64,000 bases of DNA from Heliopora coerulea (lineage: Eukaryota; Cnidaria; Anthozoa; Scleralcyonacea; Helioporidae). Made by a program: the position numbers and the translations under genes. Location: the NCBI GenBank assembly GCA_030142905.1, contig JASJOG010000044.1, positions 1,260,001-1,324,000 of the forward strand, written 5' to 3'. Below, in pieces: positions 52,801 through 64,000 of the stretch (the stretch's first letter is position 1; every line of letters starts with the position of its first letter). The notes beneath the pieces were generated by a model. It was not told the origin of the DNA, made no database searches, and saw nothing but the letters and a program-made list of their open reading frames with translations.

Positions 52801-55800
52801 AGCCATGTAAAAAATGGTGGTTGTGTTTATTGCACAAAAATTACAGTATATAAATTCAATAACATTCTGATAAAAATGATAATTTCCAAGCTTTTAATTG
52901 CTTGACTACAGCCTTTAGTGTGTAAAGAATGAAATAGGTATAGAAGGAAAGCTGCTGTCTTGGAAATGAAAGGTTGTGCTGTAAATTACCATCTTTTCCA
53001 GTCAGTAAGCGTTCATAAAATTATGTTTAAACCCTGTTGGGTTTCTTCTGAATTTTGCAACAATATCAACGTTTTCGTTTTTAACCTTTTTTTTTATGAA
53101 CGAGCAAAAGAACTACACTTCTCTTTTCTCTAGAGTAGAATGTTGTGCACACGTTAACTAAATTTGTTTGTTACAAGGGTTGCTAAATGTTGGGGATGTT
53201 ATCAAAGAAGTCAATGGCCAACCTGTCAAAAATAACCCCGAAAGAGTCCAAAAAATATTGGTATGTACTTATCTCTCAATTGACGAAGGTATTTTGATTG
53301 ATATAAATTGTAGAAGAGATAAAGTGAACTGACTTTGTTCTGTGTGTTCTTAATGCAGAAAGATTCCAGTACGAAAGTGATTTTGAAAGTTGCTCCTTGT
53401 TATGTTGGCAAGCAGTACCACAGTCAGGTAAAAAAAATAACACCTTTTGGACTTCGAACATGTTTGCGTGATAAACCGAAGTACTAAACGATGTACTAAG
53501 TACTAAACGATGCTTTTCAACGGTAGTTCTTTTTGCCTGTGCAAAAACACTCGTTCACATTTGTTACTATTATATGTTATCCGATACGATTACAGTCTAC
53601 ACCTAAAATTTTGTTCTGTTATTTATTAATTGTGTTGTTTAGGTGTTCATGAAGACATTGTTTTCGTTTGATCCCAAAAGTGACGACGATATTCCGTGCA
53701 AAGAAGCAGGTTTATCGTTCCAGCGTGGCGAAATTCTAGAAATTCTTGATCAAAGTGACGCAACTTGGTGGCAGGTACCTGTGATTATGGGAACTTTGAG
53801 AAACTCAAATTAGAAAGCGCAAGTGCAACGCAATGTATGAATCTTACACTTTCCTCACTTTCTTTCTCCGATTTTTATTATTCGTCAAGGCCAAGAAGGT
53901 GGAAGGCGACGGCGAAACAGGCCTGATACCAAGTCGAACATTAGAAGAGAAGTAAGGCCGATTTAGTATTTAAAAGAAATTAGTCAAGTCAAAATAATAA
54001 TAATAATACATTATCTTTGAAAAAAGGTGAAAGATCAAGCAAAAGCTTTTTGAAGGCGGTTTTTTTGTAACAAATAGCTTCGCAAAATGGTAATGTCTGC
54101 TCTGCCATACCCTTGTGAAGGACGTGTTGGAATGATCTTCCTTCACTTGAACGTGTCATCCATGCAAAGGATGTTTCTACTTGGCAGATTTTATAGCACG
54201 GATAGACTTTTTTATGTAAACTGTAAAGATTTCTCAGTAGCTTCCAGCCAGGAGTCCATAAGATAAAGGAAAAAGTCGCTTCGCGTGAAGAAATGTGTCT
54301 AAAGGAAAATAGCGTTAGGCTTTAATTTACTACAAACTGTCATCATCATTAACGTGGTAGCAACGCATGATTAACTATGCCTTTGCACTAATATAATAAT
54401 GATAATAATAATAACAATAATAACAATAAGTCAAGTCTGCAGTTCCACATCATAAATTTTCCTCTGGCGCCTTTGGGTTTTGACCCAAAGTCCGCCATCT
54501 TGCCCTGCGATTGTCCTTGACTTCTGTCTCAAATTTACAGTCTTATCGCATGTGCTGAACTTTCAATGAATAATTTATTGAAAATCTTTTCAAAATCTTA
54601 ATGAATAATTTTTGGTACGTATGTTACCTTATATGTCCTCCTTTGCGCTTTCATTTTCAAGGAGAAGGACGTTTATCCATCCACGTGTGACCCGCAGAAG
54701 AAGCTTTCGTAAGTTGAACAGTCATTGAGTTCTTGTCGTTTAGCCATGGCTTGTAATAGCTAAACCCTCGTCCCTTCGCTACCAGCGTCGAAGTAACTTT
54801 AATTTGCTGCACAAGGAAAAAAGTTTTAATTCTGAAATATGACAGAAAGAATAGAAAACGTCTCCCCGGATAAACGTAACTCCTTGGTCACTGTTTATTC
54901 TTGCTGTTTGAGTTTTGGCGCTAAAAGTGATAAGTTAAAGTGGAGTGTTGCTGGTTGTTGTAGTTACTCTTGTTACAGGAGAAATGACACCTACGGATAA
55001 ATTACCCTGGTCACCAATCCCCAAAGACAGGTGACCCCGGTAACCCATCCCAAGGGATCAGTGACCCATTGAATGTAACTGGTTCAAAATTATGAAATAC
55101 GACTAACCCTAATCCAGATCCAAAACTCAAACCCTGACTCCAAGAAGTCATTAGTAATTGGGGGATTAATGACCAAGGCATTATTGAGCGCTATGGTCAG
55201 TCATTTCTTGGATATCGGCCGCTTCGGCAGAAGTTTGTTGTATACTTTAACCGAGGTATTTAAGCGATTTATCAATCCGACAGGATTTATTTAGAAGAGG
55301 CATGAGATGTGTGTGAATGTCCTGACACAAATCCCGTAGTCAAATGATTTGTGCTCTATCATTTTGGTGCTTTGTTTCCCGATACATAGTTTGAACACCG
55401 TGGTTAAGGTATCTAACTACTTGTATTATCGTTGATAAGGTTTGGCAATGGGTCTTTGAATTGCCCGACAAACGAAGAGAAATGGCCAAATTTTGTTAAT
55501 GTGTACATTATTAATTCAATTTTCAACTGTCGGAATCAAACGAAACAGATCCAACTACGCTGCAAGAGTGTGTGTGATGTTTGCTTGTAATGATTCCTTC
55601 CTTTCCTAATGCAACTGCCCTATTTTATTTTCACCGTTATTTTCGTTGTTTGTCTTTAGTTATGTGCGGAAGTCGCAAGAAGAAGAAGACAATGTACGAT
55701 ATTAGAAAAACAGCAGGTAATTGCTATAGGCAGTTTAGATTTTATATTTGTTGCTGGCCAGGCGTCACTAACGTTTCATTTTTCGTCTTGAATAGAGTTC

Positions 55801-58332
55801 GACAAGCACGAAGTTGCTTCGTACGAAGAGGTTGCAAAAATGCCGCCATTCGAACGAAAGACTCTTGTACTTGTTGGTAAGTTGAACGATACTTAAATGT
55901 AGCATGAAGAGCCGGTTTTCCTTTAATGGTGTTGATAGACGATAACCTAACTTGCTGCTTAGCGAAGTGAAGGATTGGAGTAAAACCAGGAAGCATTGCA
56001 TGAAATATGGCGGTACTATTTTGTTTCAAAATGGATGGAGGTCTTCCAATTGGGCACGACCTGTTATGTTTGGTGTTTGATAAATGAGTTAGGTCGTTCA
56101 CTAATACAACATTCGTCACACAAGGTTACGAGAATAATATAAAAGTAGCCTTCACTTTTCGTCTTAATCTATCATACTGAATGATACGGGACGTCGCGAA
56201 ATATCAATAGAACATCGGCAGATTACGAGTTGTACACAATGCAACCATTTACCATATGAGTCCTGATAGCTCATCGGTTAGTGTGTCTTACCGATTGTCA
56301 GAAAGGTTACGGATTGTACATGTACGCAGCCTTCTCTCGCCATCTTCTTGTAGCTCATTGGTTAAAGGGTTCTACTCACGTGCAACATTCACTTACATCT
56401 ATGTTCTACAATTACCGGTTACCAAGCGATGGATGGTACAGATATGTAATCTTCATTTACCATCTCAGCTCTCGTAGCTCAATCGTTAGATCACCGGTTA
56501 GACGATCTTCCTTACTGGTTATTGTCAGTCAGCCATCGAAAATTCGTGGAAATACAATTATTATTTGAAGATTACTCGTAAATTATTCAACTATATACTG
56601 CCGTAGATTTTTCAATGAGTAGCTTATAGCTAATGGTTTATGCTTTAGGAGCTGAGGGTGTTGGGAGAAGAACACTAAAGAATAAGATTGCTGCAAGCGA
56701 CCCAGAGCGGTTTGCGACCGCCATACCTCGTAAGTTCTAAAAGATTATATTACGTACTTAAATATAGGTAAAGAAACATGGCTTAAGACATGCTTGAGTA
56801 AAATATGAAAAACGGGAACATAGGTTTAATATAAGAAGTGTAATGAAAAACAGGACATCTGAAAACCATTATGGATAAAGTTCTCTCTAGTCCATGTTTT
56901 GCTCCTAATTGCCTTTTTACATGAGATACATGGAGCATATATTTTGAACAGAACAGTAGGTTATGATGGAATTAAGTTGGACTTTCGAACGTTTCAGTTG
57001 ATCAAGATTTAACTAGAGAACCAGTCGTGTCGTGACATTAGTTCACCTACAACCATGTTGTTCACTTGCAGATACCTCTCGAGAAAAATGCGAAGGTGAA
57101 GAAAATGGTAAAGGCTATCACTTCGTAACCCGCGAGTTCATGCAGGAAGGTTGCCGAACCAATATGTTCTTAGAGTATGGTGAATATAATGGAAATATTT
57201 ATGGAACAAGTTTGGACACCGTGAGGGACGTTTTGAAGGAACACAAGATGTGTGTCGTGGACACAAATCCCGCTGTAAGATATGATTTCACGGCTTCATA
57301 ATTCGTTTAGAACCTTTTTTCTACTCTGCCTTATTCCTACCTTTCTACTGTTCATCTATTTTCCTGGCGAATTACGACCCTTTCACTACCAGATGCTTCC
57401 TCTGCTGAATCAAACCGTCTGGCGTTATTCAGAATACAATTCTAGATGCGTGCATCAGTATTGTCAGGGTTAACCGTTCGTCCGGCCATCCACCCACAAA
57501 TCTACCAACCAATGAACTTGTCCTTCCGTGAACTTACCCACCTTTCCACATACATTATCGACTACCCATCCATTTTCTGAAGGTTTCACCTTCACGTGTT
57601 GAATGTCGACTGTCTTACACTTCTCCAATCAATAAACCCGATAATCTCCGTTTTGATTATTTACAGAGTCTTAAAATCCTCAACAGTTCAGAATTCATGC
57701 CTTACATTGTGTTCATCGCAAGTCCAACGGTAGACGAACTTGAACAGCGTCAAAAAGAAGCGCCACCAAATTCAAGAAAGCTGACGGTAAGATCCAGTTA
57801 GGGACATTTAAAGTACCAAAGAAAAGACGCGACTTAAATATGACGCGCATGTTTTCACACAAAACCAAGTCACTTGGTCTGAAGATGATTTTGCCATAAA
57901 ATCGAAATATCACCATTTCACAGTTTTCATCTTCTGTTAACTTAAATCTTAAGTTGAAAGATGGCCTTCGTTTTCGGAATTTGCTTTCTCTTATGTTTTC
58001 ACACTTTATGGCAGTTTTAAACTTTTCACGAGTTACGTTAAAGGAAAACCTGAAATACTCTTATTTCCAAGAACCAAGTCCTCGTGAAAGACGAGTTTGT
58101 GTTGGTCTCTGTTGTTCTTGTTGATTAACCGTTTTCTACTTCGCTTACATTTCAGAGCGAGGAGATGGGTAAGATCGTGTCCCAGTCGGAAGAGATCGCC
58201 CGAGGCTACTCCCAGCACTTTGACCTAACAATAGTTAACAAGAACATGACGGAAACATATGAGCGATTGATGAAGGCGCTGGAAGGCCTGAGTACTGGGT
58301 CCCAGTGGGTGCCAGTGAGTTGGGTCTACTGA
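46826..58332 (+). CDS. PALS2/MPP2-like: MAGUK scaffold of the MPP2/MPP6 (PALS2)/Varicose type, 17 exons, 554 aa
   Basis: This is a membrane-associated guanylate kinase scaffold, which organises polarity and junction complexes beneath the plasma membrane. Exons are 46826-46877, 48467-48585, 49159-49227, 49621-49704, 50246-50398, 52305-52380, 53178-53260, 53359-53427, 53643-53774, 53890-53951, 54662-54708, 55660-55716, 55796-55876, 56649-56729, 57072-57274, 57667-57786 and 58156-58332. All are GT-AG and in phase. Two L27 domains occupy about residues 18-115 and a PDZ about 146-225 ([16 protein letters not shown]). An SH3 follows at about 236-300 ([36 protein letters not shown]). Then comes a hook region with KKKKTMYD, and a guanylate-kinase-like domain at about 354-545 ending [10 protein letters not shown]. 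The P-loop position reads [10 protein letters not shown], as in non-catalytic MAGUK kinases. The EFDKHE and [13 protein letters not shown] blocks favour MPP2/6 over MPP5. An AATAAA lies at 58679-58684. Intron 5 has two transposons. Confidence 0.95.
50678..51657 (-). mobile_element. hAT element with residual transposase C-terminus
   Basis: Inverted ends TAAGGCTGTCA/TGACAGCCTTA are flanked by perfect 8-bp duplications GTATACAT (50670-50677 and 51658-51665). A 142-codon minus-strand frame (50890-51318) encodes the hAT dimerisation domain: [20 protein letters not shown], then [20 protein letters not shown] and [11 protein letters not shown]. The catalytic N-terminal part is missing, so the 980-bp element is non-autonomous. 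It lies in MAGUK intron 5. Confidence 0.92.
51669..52104. mobile_element. MITE with GCCCTGGCCAAATGAATGC termini
   Basis: The 19-20 bp inverted ends GCCCTGGCCAAATGAATGC and GCATTCATTTGGCCAGGGC delimit 436 bp. The flanking triplets are TTA/TCA, so a TNA-type 3-bp duplication is possible but not exact. The element lies 3 bp beyond the hAT target duplication. The interior repeats TTGAACAA- and ATGTTGCATC-like words. The 133-codon open frame inside has no recognisable domain. Confidence 0.8.
56258..56500 (+). repeat. Degenerate repeats with tRNA A-box-like words
   Basis: Three segments share TAGCTCATCGGTTAG, GTAGCTCATTGGTTAAAG and GTAGCTCAATCGTTAG (near 56270, 56350 and 56474). Each is preceded by CCATCT- or GAGTCCTG-like sequence. 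The words resemble a tRNA A box (TAGCTCAGTGGTTAGAG), but no full tRNA fold or B box was seen. It lies in a MAGUK intron. Confidence 0.35.
57879..57925 (+). repeat. Hammerhead-like repeat core (half element)
   Basis: CTGAAGA (57879-57885), stem GATTTT/AAAATC and GAAA (57904-57907), then TATCACCATTTCACAG. This resembles the unit at 41502-41690 closely, including the TATCAC word after GAAA. No stem III partner was found upstream. It lies in a MAGUK intron. Confidence 0.45.
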
Positions 58333-59496
58333 CATTGACAATCAGTGTTGTTTTTAAGATCCTAATATTTTAATTATAGTACAGCAAATATGGGGTGCAA
58401 GAAAAGCAAGTTGTCGATAACTTAGTTACTCTTGTGAATACTTTGGCACCAGCGGAGGCCTAGTGTTTTCTTCTAGTTAAAACTTTAAAAGTTTTACTGT
58501 CATTTGGAGAGGGGAAAAACAAAGTTGGTGTTTGTACGAAATACAATCAGGCAAGCGTGGTAATCAACATTTCGAGAACTGTTCAAAACTAACTGCAGAT
58601 TTTTGGCCGGATTTAAAACCATGCATGCTTCCGCCAAAATGACCGTTATATCCAGTAACTGGATTCACTGATGTCAGAAATAAAACGTTCAACTTCTCAC
58701 TGTAATATTTTGTAAAATCTACTGTTCTTCCATTTCAGGAAAGCACATGAGGGTGTGTGTTTATGCATGAATGAATGCATGCATATAAAACTATACCAGC
58801 TGCGAGCGAACGATAATTTAGGTTCGCTGGTTTCATCCTAATTGCGAAAAACTCGGCTTTCCTGGGTTATTAGTCCCTGCTTGGTATCTATCGACGATCA
58901 GATAGGGATTGGCTTAGTCAATCAGATTTCAGCATTTGAATCAGAATTCATGTAACGTTTTAGAAAAATTAGGAGAAACTTAAAGTTAGAACTTTTTAGA
59001 AAAACCTCAGAAAACTTTTTCCTAATGTATGGATGTATTCGTGGTCGTCTACTTTTACTTTGGGGACAAATTAATTTATACTAGTCGAGTAGCCCAGTAC
59101 CTTTTCCGCTCAAATGCGAAAGAATATTGGCTTCATAGCGAAGGCAATTTTTTTGCCAAACAGTGAGGTTGCTTGTTTATTCGTTTCGTGCGGGAATATG
59201 TAAAGGCCGCAGATTTAGTAGCTCCTTTATGATTACCCAGGAAGTGCAACTTTTTGTTCAAATGTCAAAAAATCAAGACATGTTCCAAACCGTACCGCTA
59301 CGGTGTTTTCATTTAGTCATGTCGCCATCGGCCATTACCGCACTGTAACGGCAACTCCGAAATACCGCCCGGTACAACATACAAAGCATTTTTTTGCGCC
59401 GAAAACCACGAGAAAGGCTGGAGGCGTTGTAACTACCTTCGTCTTGTGCCGGTGTTAATTCGGATTTCCTTCGGAGGTGTATCAAGGTTGGTAATT
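58333..59496. other. Region between converging genes
   Basis: The 3' UTR of the MAGUK (plus) and the 3' flank of the coiled-coil gene (minus) meet here. No further gene or element was recognised. The 61-codon plus frame at 59163-59348 is not supported. Confidence 0.5.
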
Positions 59497-62400
59497 TTAG
59501 AGCGTTTGTTTAACCTCTTCGTCTTCGCGATCTGTCTCAAGACTGTGCGACATCGGCCTATCTTCCTCCAAGGTATCCCACGTCTCTTTGAACCAAGGTA
59601 AGATGTCAAAATAAGAGAACGTAAAGGCCCTCGTTATTCTCTGTTCAAATAAAAGTTCTTGGTATTCCTTCAACAAGCTTTCCAAGAATAACTGTCTCGC
59701 TAACTGTCTCTCACGCAGCGCTGCCAATTCTTCCTCCACCTTACGGCGCTCTTCCATAGCACGTCGCCTTTCCTCCTCTCGCTTCTGTCGTTCCTCTTCG
59801 ATCTCTCTCTTGATTCTTTCTTCTTCAATCCGTCTTTCCTCCATCAGTCTTTCTCGCTCTTCGTCCTCCAGATGGGCAATGCGTTCTTCGTATTCGCGCT
59901 TTTTCTCTTCCTCAATTTGCTGTTCGACACGTTCCCTTTCCTTTCGCATCTCCTCCTCAAGTTTTCTTTCCGCTAACAATTGTTTCTTTTTACGTTGCCA
60001 CTCTTCGCGCACGGCTTTCTGACGTTCAAGAATTATTTGTTCCTGCCTCAAACGTTCATTTTCTTCTGCTTCTCTGCGGCGCCTCTCAAGCTCTTCTTGT
60101 TCACGTTGAAGTCTGAATGGAAAAAACGTACGAGCTGTGAGTTTACAAAGATTAACTTCAGGAAAGACCAAATTTTACTGACTAGAGATGAAGTCTGAAT
60201 AGAAAATATGAATGAGCCGCGAGTTCACGAAGATTAGTCTTTGGGAAAGACTAAATTTTACTGACCAGTAATGACCTATTTAACAAGCGGTAAGGTAGCG
60301 CTCACCATTGAAGTTTGTTTTGTTTTTTTTTGCATCCGAGAATTCAATTGACCCTGGCACAGACGTTTCTATATCGTTACTGGCACGTTTTTCTGCACGG
60401 TGTTTCCCTTCTTGTGCAACGTCCTTCTACAAACCCTCTCCTATTAATAAGCCCAACCTTTCTGGGTGGAAAAATTAAAATATGCCCACTGTCTCAAGTC
60501 CCCTGCTCCCAATCCGATATTGAAACCGTCAACTCCAGCAAACTCAATTCCCTGATCGCAAAAATCGATTATCTTGATGAAGATTATCGGAATGGTGATG
60601 CCCACAAATGTTAAAACAGATTGAGTTTGCTTAGTCAAGTGATTTGGACAATTCAGAAGTTTAAAAGTAATACACTCAGCCAAAACACGAGAATTTACCG
60701 TGAAGTCAAATGGTATAAGTGATCTTGAATCGCGACGTATTGAGTTTTCAACTTAAGTCGAAGAAAATTTAACGTGTTAACCAGTAAAGTTTAAGTGCTT
60801 TAAGTACCTGTAATTTCCAACCAGGGCAGTTTTTGGGAATTTTCTGGAGTTCGGAAATTAAGCCAAACCAACTGGGCCCGGATGATGAAAAGGCGATTAG
60901 CTTAGCCCAGGATTAGGGAAAATTTTGTGGACAACTTTCCGATTTTACGGTTGAGAAAAGTTGGAGTTTTCTTTAACAGATTTTGGGTGCATACAAAAAG
61001 GCTTTAAGCTGTGAAATCTGAACTAGATTTCTGAACCAATATAAACGAAACCAAAACGACAGATTAGCTGGTGATCCTAATCGTGTTTTGAACTACCGGC
61101 GTCTGGTTGTCAAAAGGATTCGGACTTACCCATCGTCAATAGATGCACTTGTTGCTGGGCTGGGCTGCGTCAGGCACAAACATAACCTATATAGGAGTAT
61201 TTCCGAGCAGTGTTTGATGTCGATTTTTCCTGTTAACCTACCTTCTTTCTTCTTCGCGTTTTTTCATCTCCTCGTCGGCCTCTCGCCGTAACTGTTCCAA
61301 ACGAGCTTCTTCTTCCTGGGCCTTCCTTCGCGCTTCTTCTCTCTCCCGTCGTTTTCTCTCGACCTCCTGTCGGCGTCGCTCGGCAGCAGCCGCCCGTTGA
61401 GCAGCGCGGGCATTCGCCCTCCGAGCTCGTTCACTTATTACCACCTTCACTTCCGGCGACGGCTCTCGTTTCGGGCTTTCGCTTTCTTCTGCGACTACGG
61501 CCTCCGGGCTCAACGGTTTACGCAGAGAAGATGCCTTTTCACAAGGGTGGCTTATTTCCTGACTAGGGGAAGGCGTTTTCTCGCGAGAAGAAGGCGTTTT
61601 CTCGCGAGAAGGCGTTTTCTCGAGAGAAGAAGGCGTTTTCTCGCGAGAAGAAGGCGTTTTCTCTCCAGAAGAAGGCGTTTTCTCGCGAGAGGAAGGCGTT
61701 TTTCCAAGTGGGCTAATAACTTCATTAGAGGACGGTGTCTTCGCAAGTTCTAGAGGAGTTCCTTGTTGTTCTAGCTGTTCTAGCTGTTCAGCTTCCCCTG
61801 TCTCTGAATCAACTCGTATTCCTTTTTCTGAAGTTTGTAAATCAGTCAAGTGCTCCAGGGGTTTTTCGGGTTTCTCAACTTCTAATTCTTTTTCTTCGCC
61901 AACAGCAAATGCTTTCTTGTCTTCAGCCGCTTTGTTGTCACTTCGTTTTGTCTTTACATCCGGTTTCAGGTCCAGGCCTTTGGGGGGCTTCTGCTCGGGT
62001 GGTATTCCCGCACGAAACGGAGGTGTCTTGGACTGTTCATTCCGGGCCTCCGTTCGAGCGTCAGATTTCTTTTTCCTTCTTCCCTTCGCCACATTACCTT
62101 TCTTGGCATTTACTCCTTTTTTACTTTTCCTTCCCTTTTTTACACCTTCCTTTTTATCCTTTAACTCAGTTTTGTCGGTTATCTTATCAGCCTCAGTACT
62201 TTGGTCTGTTGAGTTTAAGTCTTTCACAGTTAGAAGTTCATTTTCAGGGGGTAAAGTTTCAGATGTAACTTTTGGAAACTCTGTCGTAGGCTTTTTAATC
62301 TCGTTCGTGTCCAAGATGATGTCGTCTGTAAGAAGTGAAGGAAATTTTCAAAATCATAGAAAGTGAAGTTAGAAGAAAAGACGTTAGCGTAATATAACAC

Positions 62401-63560
62401 ACAACGGCACATGACAACACAATAACAGCACAGCGCGCCAAAACACGATGTAAAACGTAAGACAACGGGCCACTTCTACCATGAGGACGATTTATCTCAA
62501 TCTTCTCACAACAGCGTGCCTGAAATTATAACTTAGAAATCCCTATTTTAAGTAACACACGTCCTATGCACGCGCTTATTGGACGAGCCTTATTTTCTCT
62601 AAGAGTACAAAAAAGCGGCTGACGTCATTTCATTTTGTGTTAGAACACAGAGACATGGATGACGTCACAAAAACTCGAAAAACCTCGATTTCAAAGGAAT
62701 GTCGGGAAACAACGTAGCTTTAGCTTCATCCAACATGGCGGCCCAAAACAAACTGTATTTTCAACTGGGTAGATATTCATCCTTCTACAAAATTTGACAT
62801 GAACAACTTTAAAGCGTCTCAATCTTTTTTCTAGTAGTTTGAGTGCCAAATTAGCTTCGAGAATGGTTAGGCTAGATTTAGTATGGTAGTTTAGTGTAGG
62901 GTGGGGTGGGGTACGGTTGGCAGATTAAATGGAATACAGTACACTACAGCATACCCCATTGCATTAAGCTACGTTACACAATGTCAGATGGTACGACACT
63001 CCAGTCTACTAAATCTCCTTACACCACCACCCCACACCACGTCACGCTACACCACATCCAATCGTGCTACCCCACACCACAGCACCCTACGCGACACCCC
63101 ATCGTGCTACCCCACTCCACACCATATCACCCTATGCCACTCCACACATTACTCTACGCCACACCTCATCGGGCTACACCACACCACATCACCCTACGCG
63201 ACACCCCATCGTGCTACCTCACACCACATTACCCCACTTCACACCCCATCAGGCTACACCACATCTTATCACCCTATGCCACACCCCATCACGGTACTCG
63301 ATACATCACTCTACGCCACACCTCGTTGGGCTACACCACACCACATCACCCTAGCCACACGCCATCGGGCTACACACCACACCACACTGCTCTATAGTGG
63401 ATTAAGACGATTTGGAACTTACTCAGTTCGATCTCTTTTTGATCGTTCTCGTTCAAATATACAGTGTCTGTTTCACCAGACGCTCTTTCCTCTTCTGGCG
63501 GAACTTGTTCAGGTGGATTTTGTAGATCGAGCTGTCCGTCCTGAGGCGGTGCTGCTCTTC
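59497..63560 (-). CDS. Coiled-coil protein with EKTPSSR repeats (3' part; 5' end outside window)
   Basis: Three exons join in phase on the minus strand: 63423-63560, 61242-62325 and 59497-60112. The exon at 63560 starts in phase 1, so at least one upstream exon is missing to the right. The visible product is about 610 aa. It begins with an acidic, proline-rich stretch and continues with a Lys-rich basic segment (KKGRKSKKG). A run of KTPSSRE-type heptad-like repeats lies at 61565-61700. After Ala/Arg-rich sequence comes a coiled coil of about 200 residues rich in Glu, Arg and Lys. It ends with ITRAFTFSYFDILPWFK and an acidic tail. The function is unknown to me. Layout and C-terminal FSYF motif recall the vertebrate protein KIAA2012, but this is a weak memory match. 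Coiled-coil similarity alone is not informative. Confidence 0.72.
62990..63390. repeat. Degenerate CA-rich tandem repeat
   Basis: Words such as ACACCCCATCGGGCTACACC and CACATCACCCTACGCC recur irregularly over about 400 bp, in the intron between coiled-coil gene exons 63423-63560 and 61242-62325. Three long His/Thr/Pro-rich plus frames are artefacts of the repeat. Confidence 0.85.
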
Positions 63561-64000
63561 CTATTGGAGTGAATGAACAATAAACGATTTTTTTCTACTC
63601 CAGGGTCGTATTTTACCTGATCAACAAGCGCGAAACACTTTAGCTTTGAACTACAGATAGAAAGCAATCAAAGCGATAACAAGAACAAGACAAGAGGTAA
63701 AAAGAGTTCTAACTTTTCTGGAAACATGAAAATGGAGGTAACGTAATTATCTCGACATATTAAAGACTCAAAACTGTTATCGTTTGAAGTTTGGTTTTCT
63801 AAATGATACAATACTATGAAGCCGAAGTTTTGGTAAGTCATCTCGAAATAAACCACTTGACTTCATTTGTTATTATTCACTGATGACTCCTTCCACAGCA
63901 TCAGAAACTTCCTTACAGTCTCGAACAATAACGTGGAGAATTGATAGGATAATTTTCAGGTTTCTATTCTTATTCAATTTACAGAAATTCCAGCAATAAA
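63561..64000. other. Intron of the coiled-coil gene, no exon proved
   Basis: An upstream exon ending in phase 1 is needed. Candidate splice pairs on the minus strand near 63618-63655 and 63930-64000 either give the wrong phase or create a stop, so none is called. Confidence 0.35.

Noticed and set aside
61397..62366. Plus-strand Arg/Phe/Leu-rich frames
   Set aside because: They are antisense to the charged coiled-coil exons; their composition is explained by the opposite strand.
62901..63572. His/Thr/Pro-rich frames of up to 223 codons
   Set aside because: They arise from CA-rich degenerate tandem sequence and overlap a supported minus-strand exon.
1..64000. CRISPR arrays, operons or other prokaryotic systems
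   Set aside because: The window is intron-rich animal DNA; the only regular array is the 22-bp minisatellite, which has no spacers.
63873..64000. Minus frame ending CKEVSDAVEGVISE
   Set aside because: It gives neither the phase needed by the next coiled-coil exon nor any recognisable family.

Overview
The window looks like nuclear DNA of an animal, most likely an anthozoan cnidarian (coral or sea anemone). The genes are intron-rich, with short exons and GT-AG splice sites. Proteins are metazoan (HIF-alpha, a PALS2/MPP2-type MAGUK, coatomer zeta, the ciliary protein DRC5). The spaces between exons are full of small DNA transposons, a tRNA-derived SINE and foldback repeats. The taxon is inferred from this general character and was not tested by a search. 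Exons were joined by hand from splice sites, reading phase and similarity to remembered protein families.

Layout. (1) 1-2152, minus: the 5' end of a HIF-alpha-like gene (copy B), cut by the window edge. (2) 6341-15450, minus: a complete ten-exon HIF-alpha gene (copy A, 615 aa) with bHLH, two PAS domains, an oxygen-dependent degradation motif and a C-terminal activation domain. The two copies are a tandem head-to-tail pair. (3) 15451-23069: no confident gene; MITEs and foldbacks. (4) 23070-38317, minus: DRC5/TCTE1, an LRR subunit of the ciliary dynein regulatory complex, in at least twelve exons. Its introns hold a 2.4-kb endonuclease-type non-LTR retrotransposon, a second LINE fragment and a 1.4-kb 22-bp minisatellite. 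(5) 39344-45046, plus: COPZ1 (coatomer zeta, 177 aa), head-to-head with DRC5. (6) 46826-58332, plus: a 17-exon MAGUK of the MPP2/MPP6/Varicose type (554 aa). (7) 59497-63560, minus: the 3' part of a long coiled-coil gene, tail-to-tail with the MAGUK and continuing beyond the right edge.

These genes do not form a pathway or operon. They cover hypoxia signalling, ciliary motility, vesicle coating and cell polarity. The most interesting points are the tandem HIF-alpha pair; the replacement of the FIH-target asparagine by serine in copy A; a family of foldback repeats carrying hammerhead-ribozyme-like cores; a palindrome with tRNA-like arms; and the nest of decayed transposons. The longest open frames (about 31.0-32.5 kb) are artefacts of a 22-bp tandem repeat.
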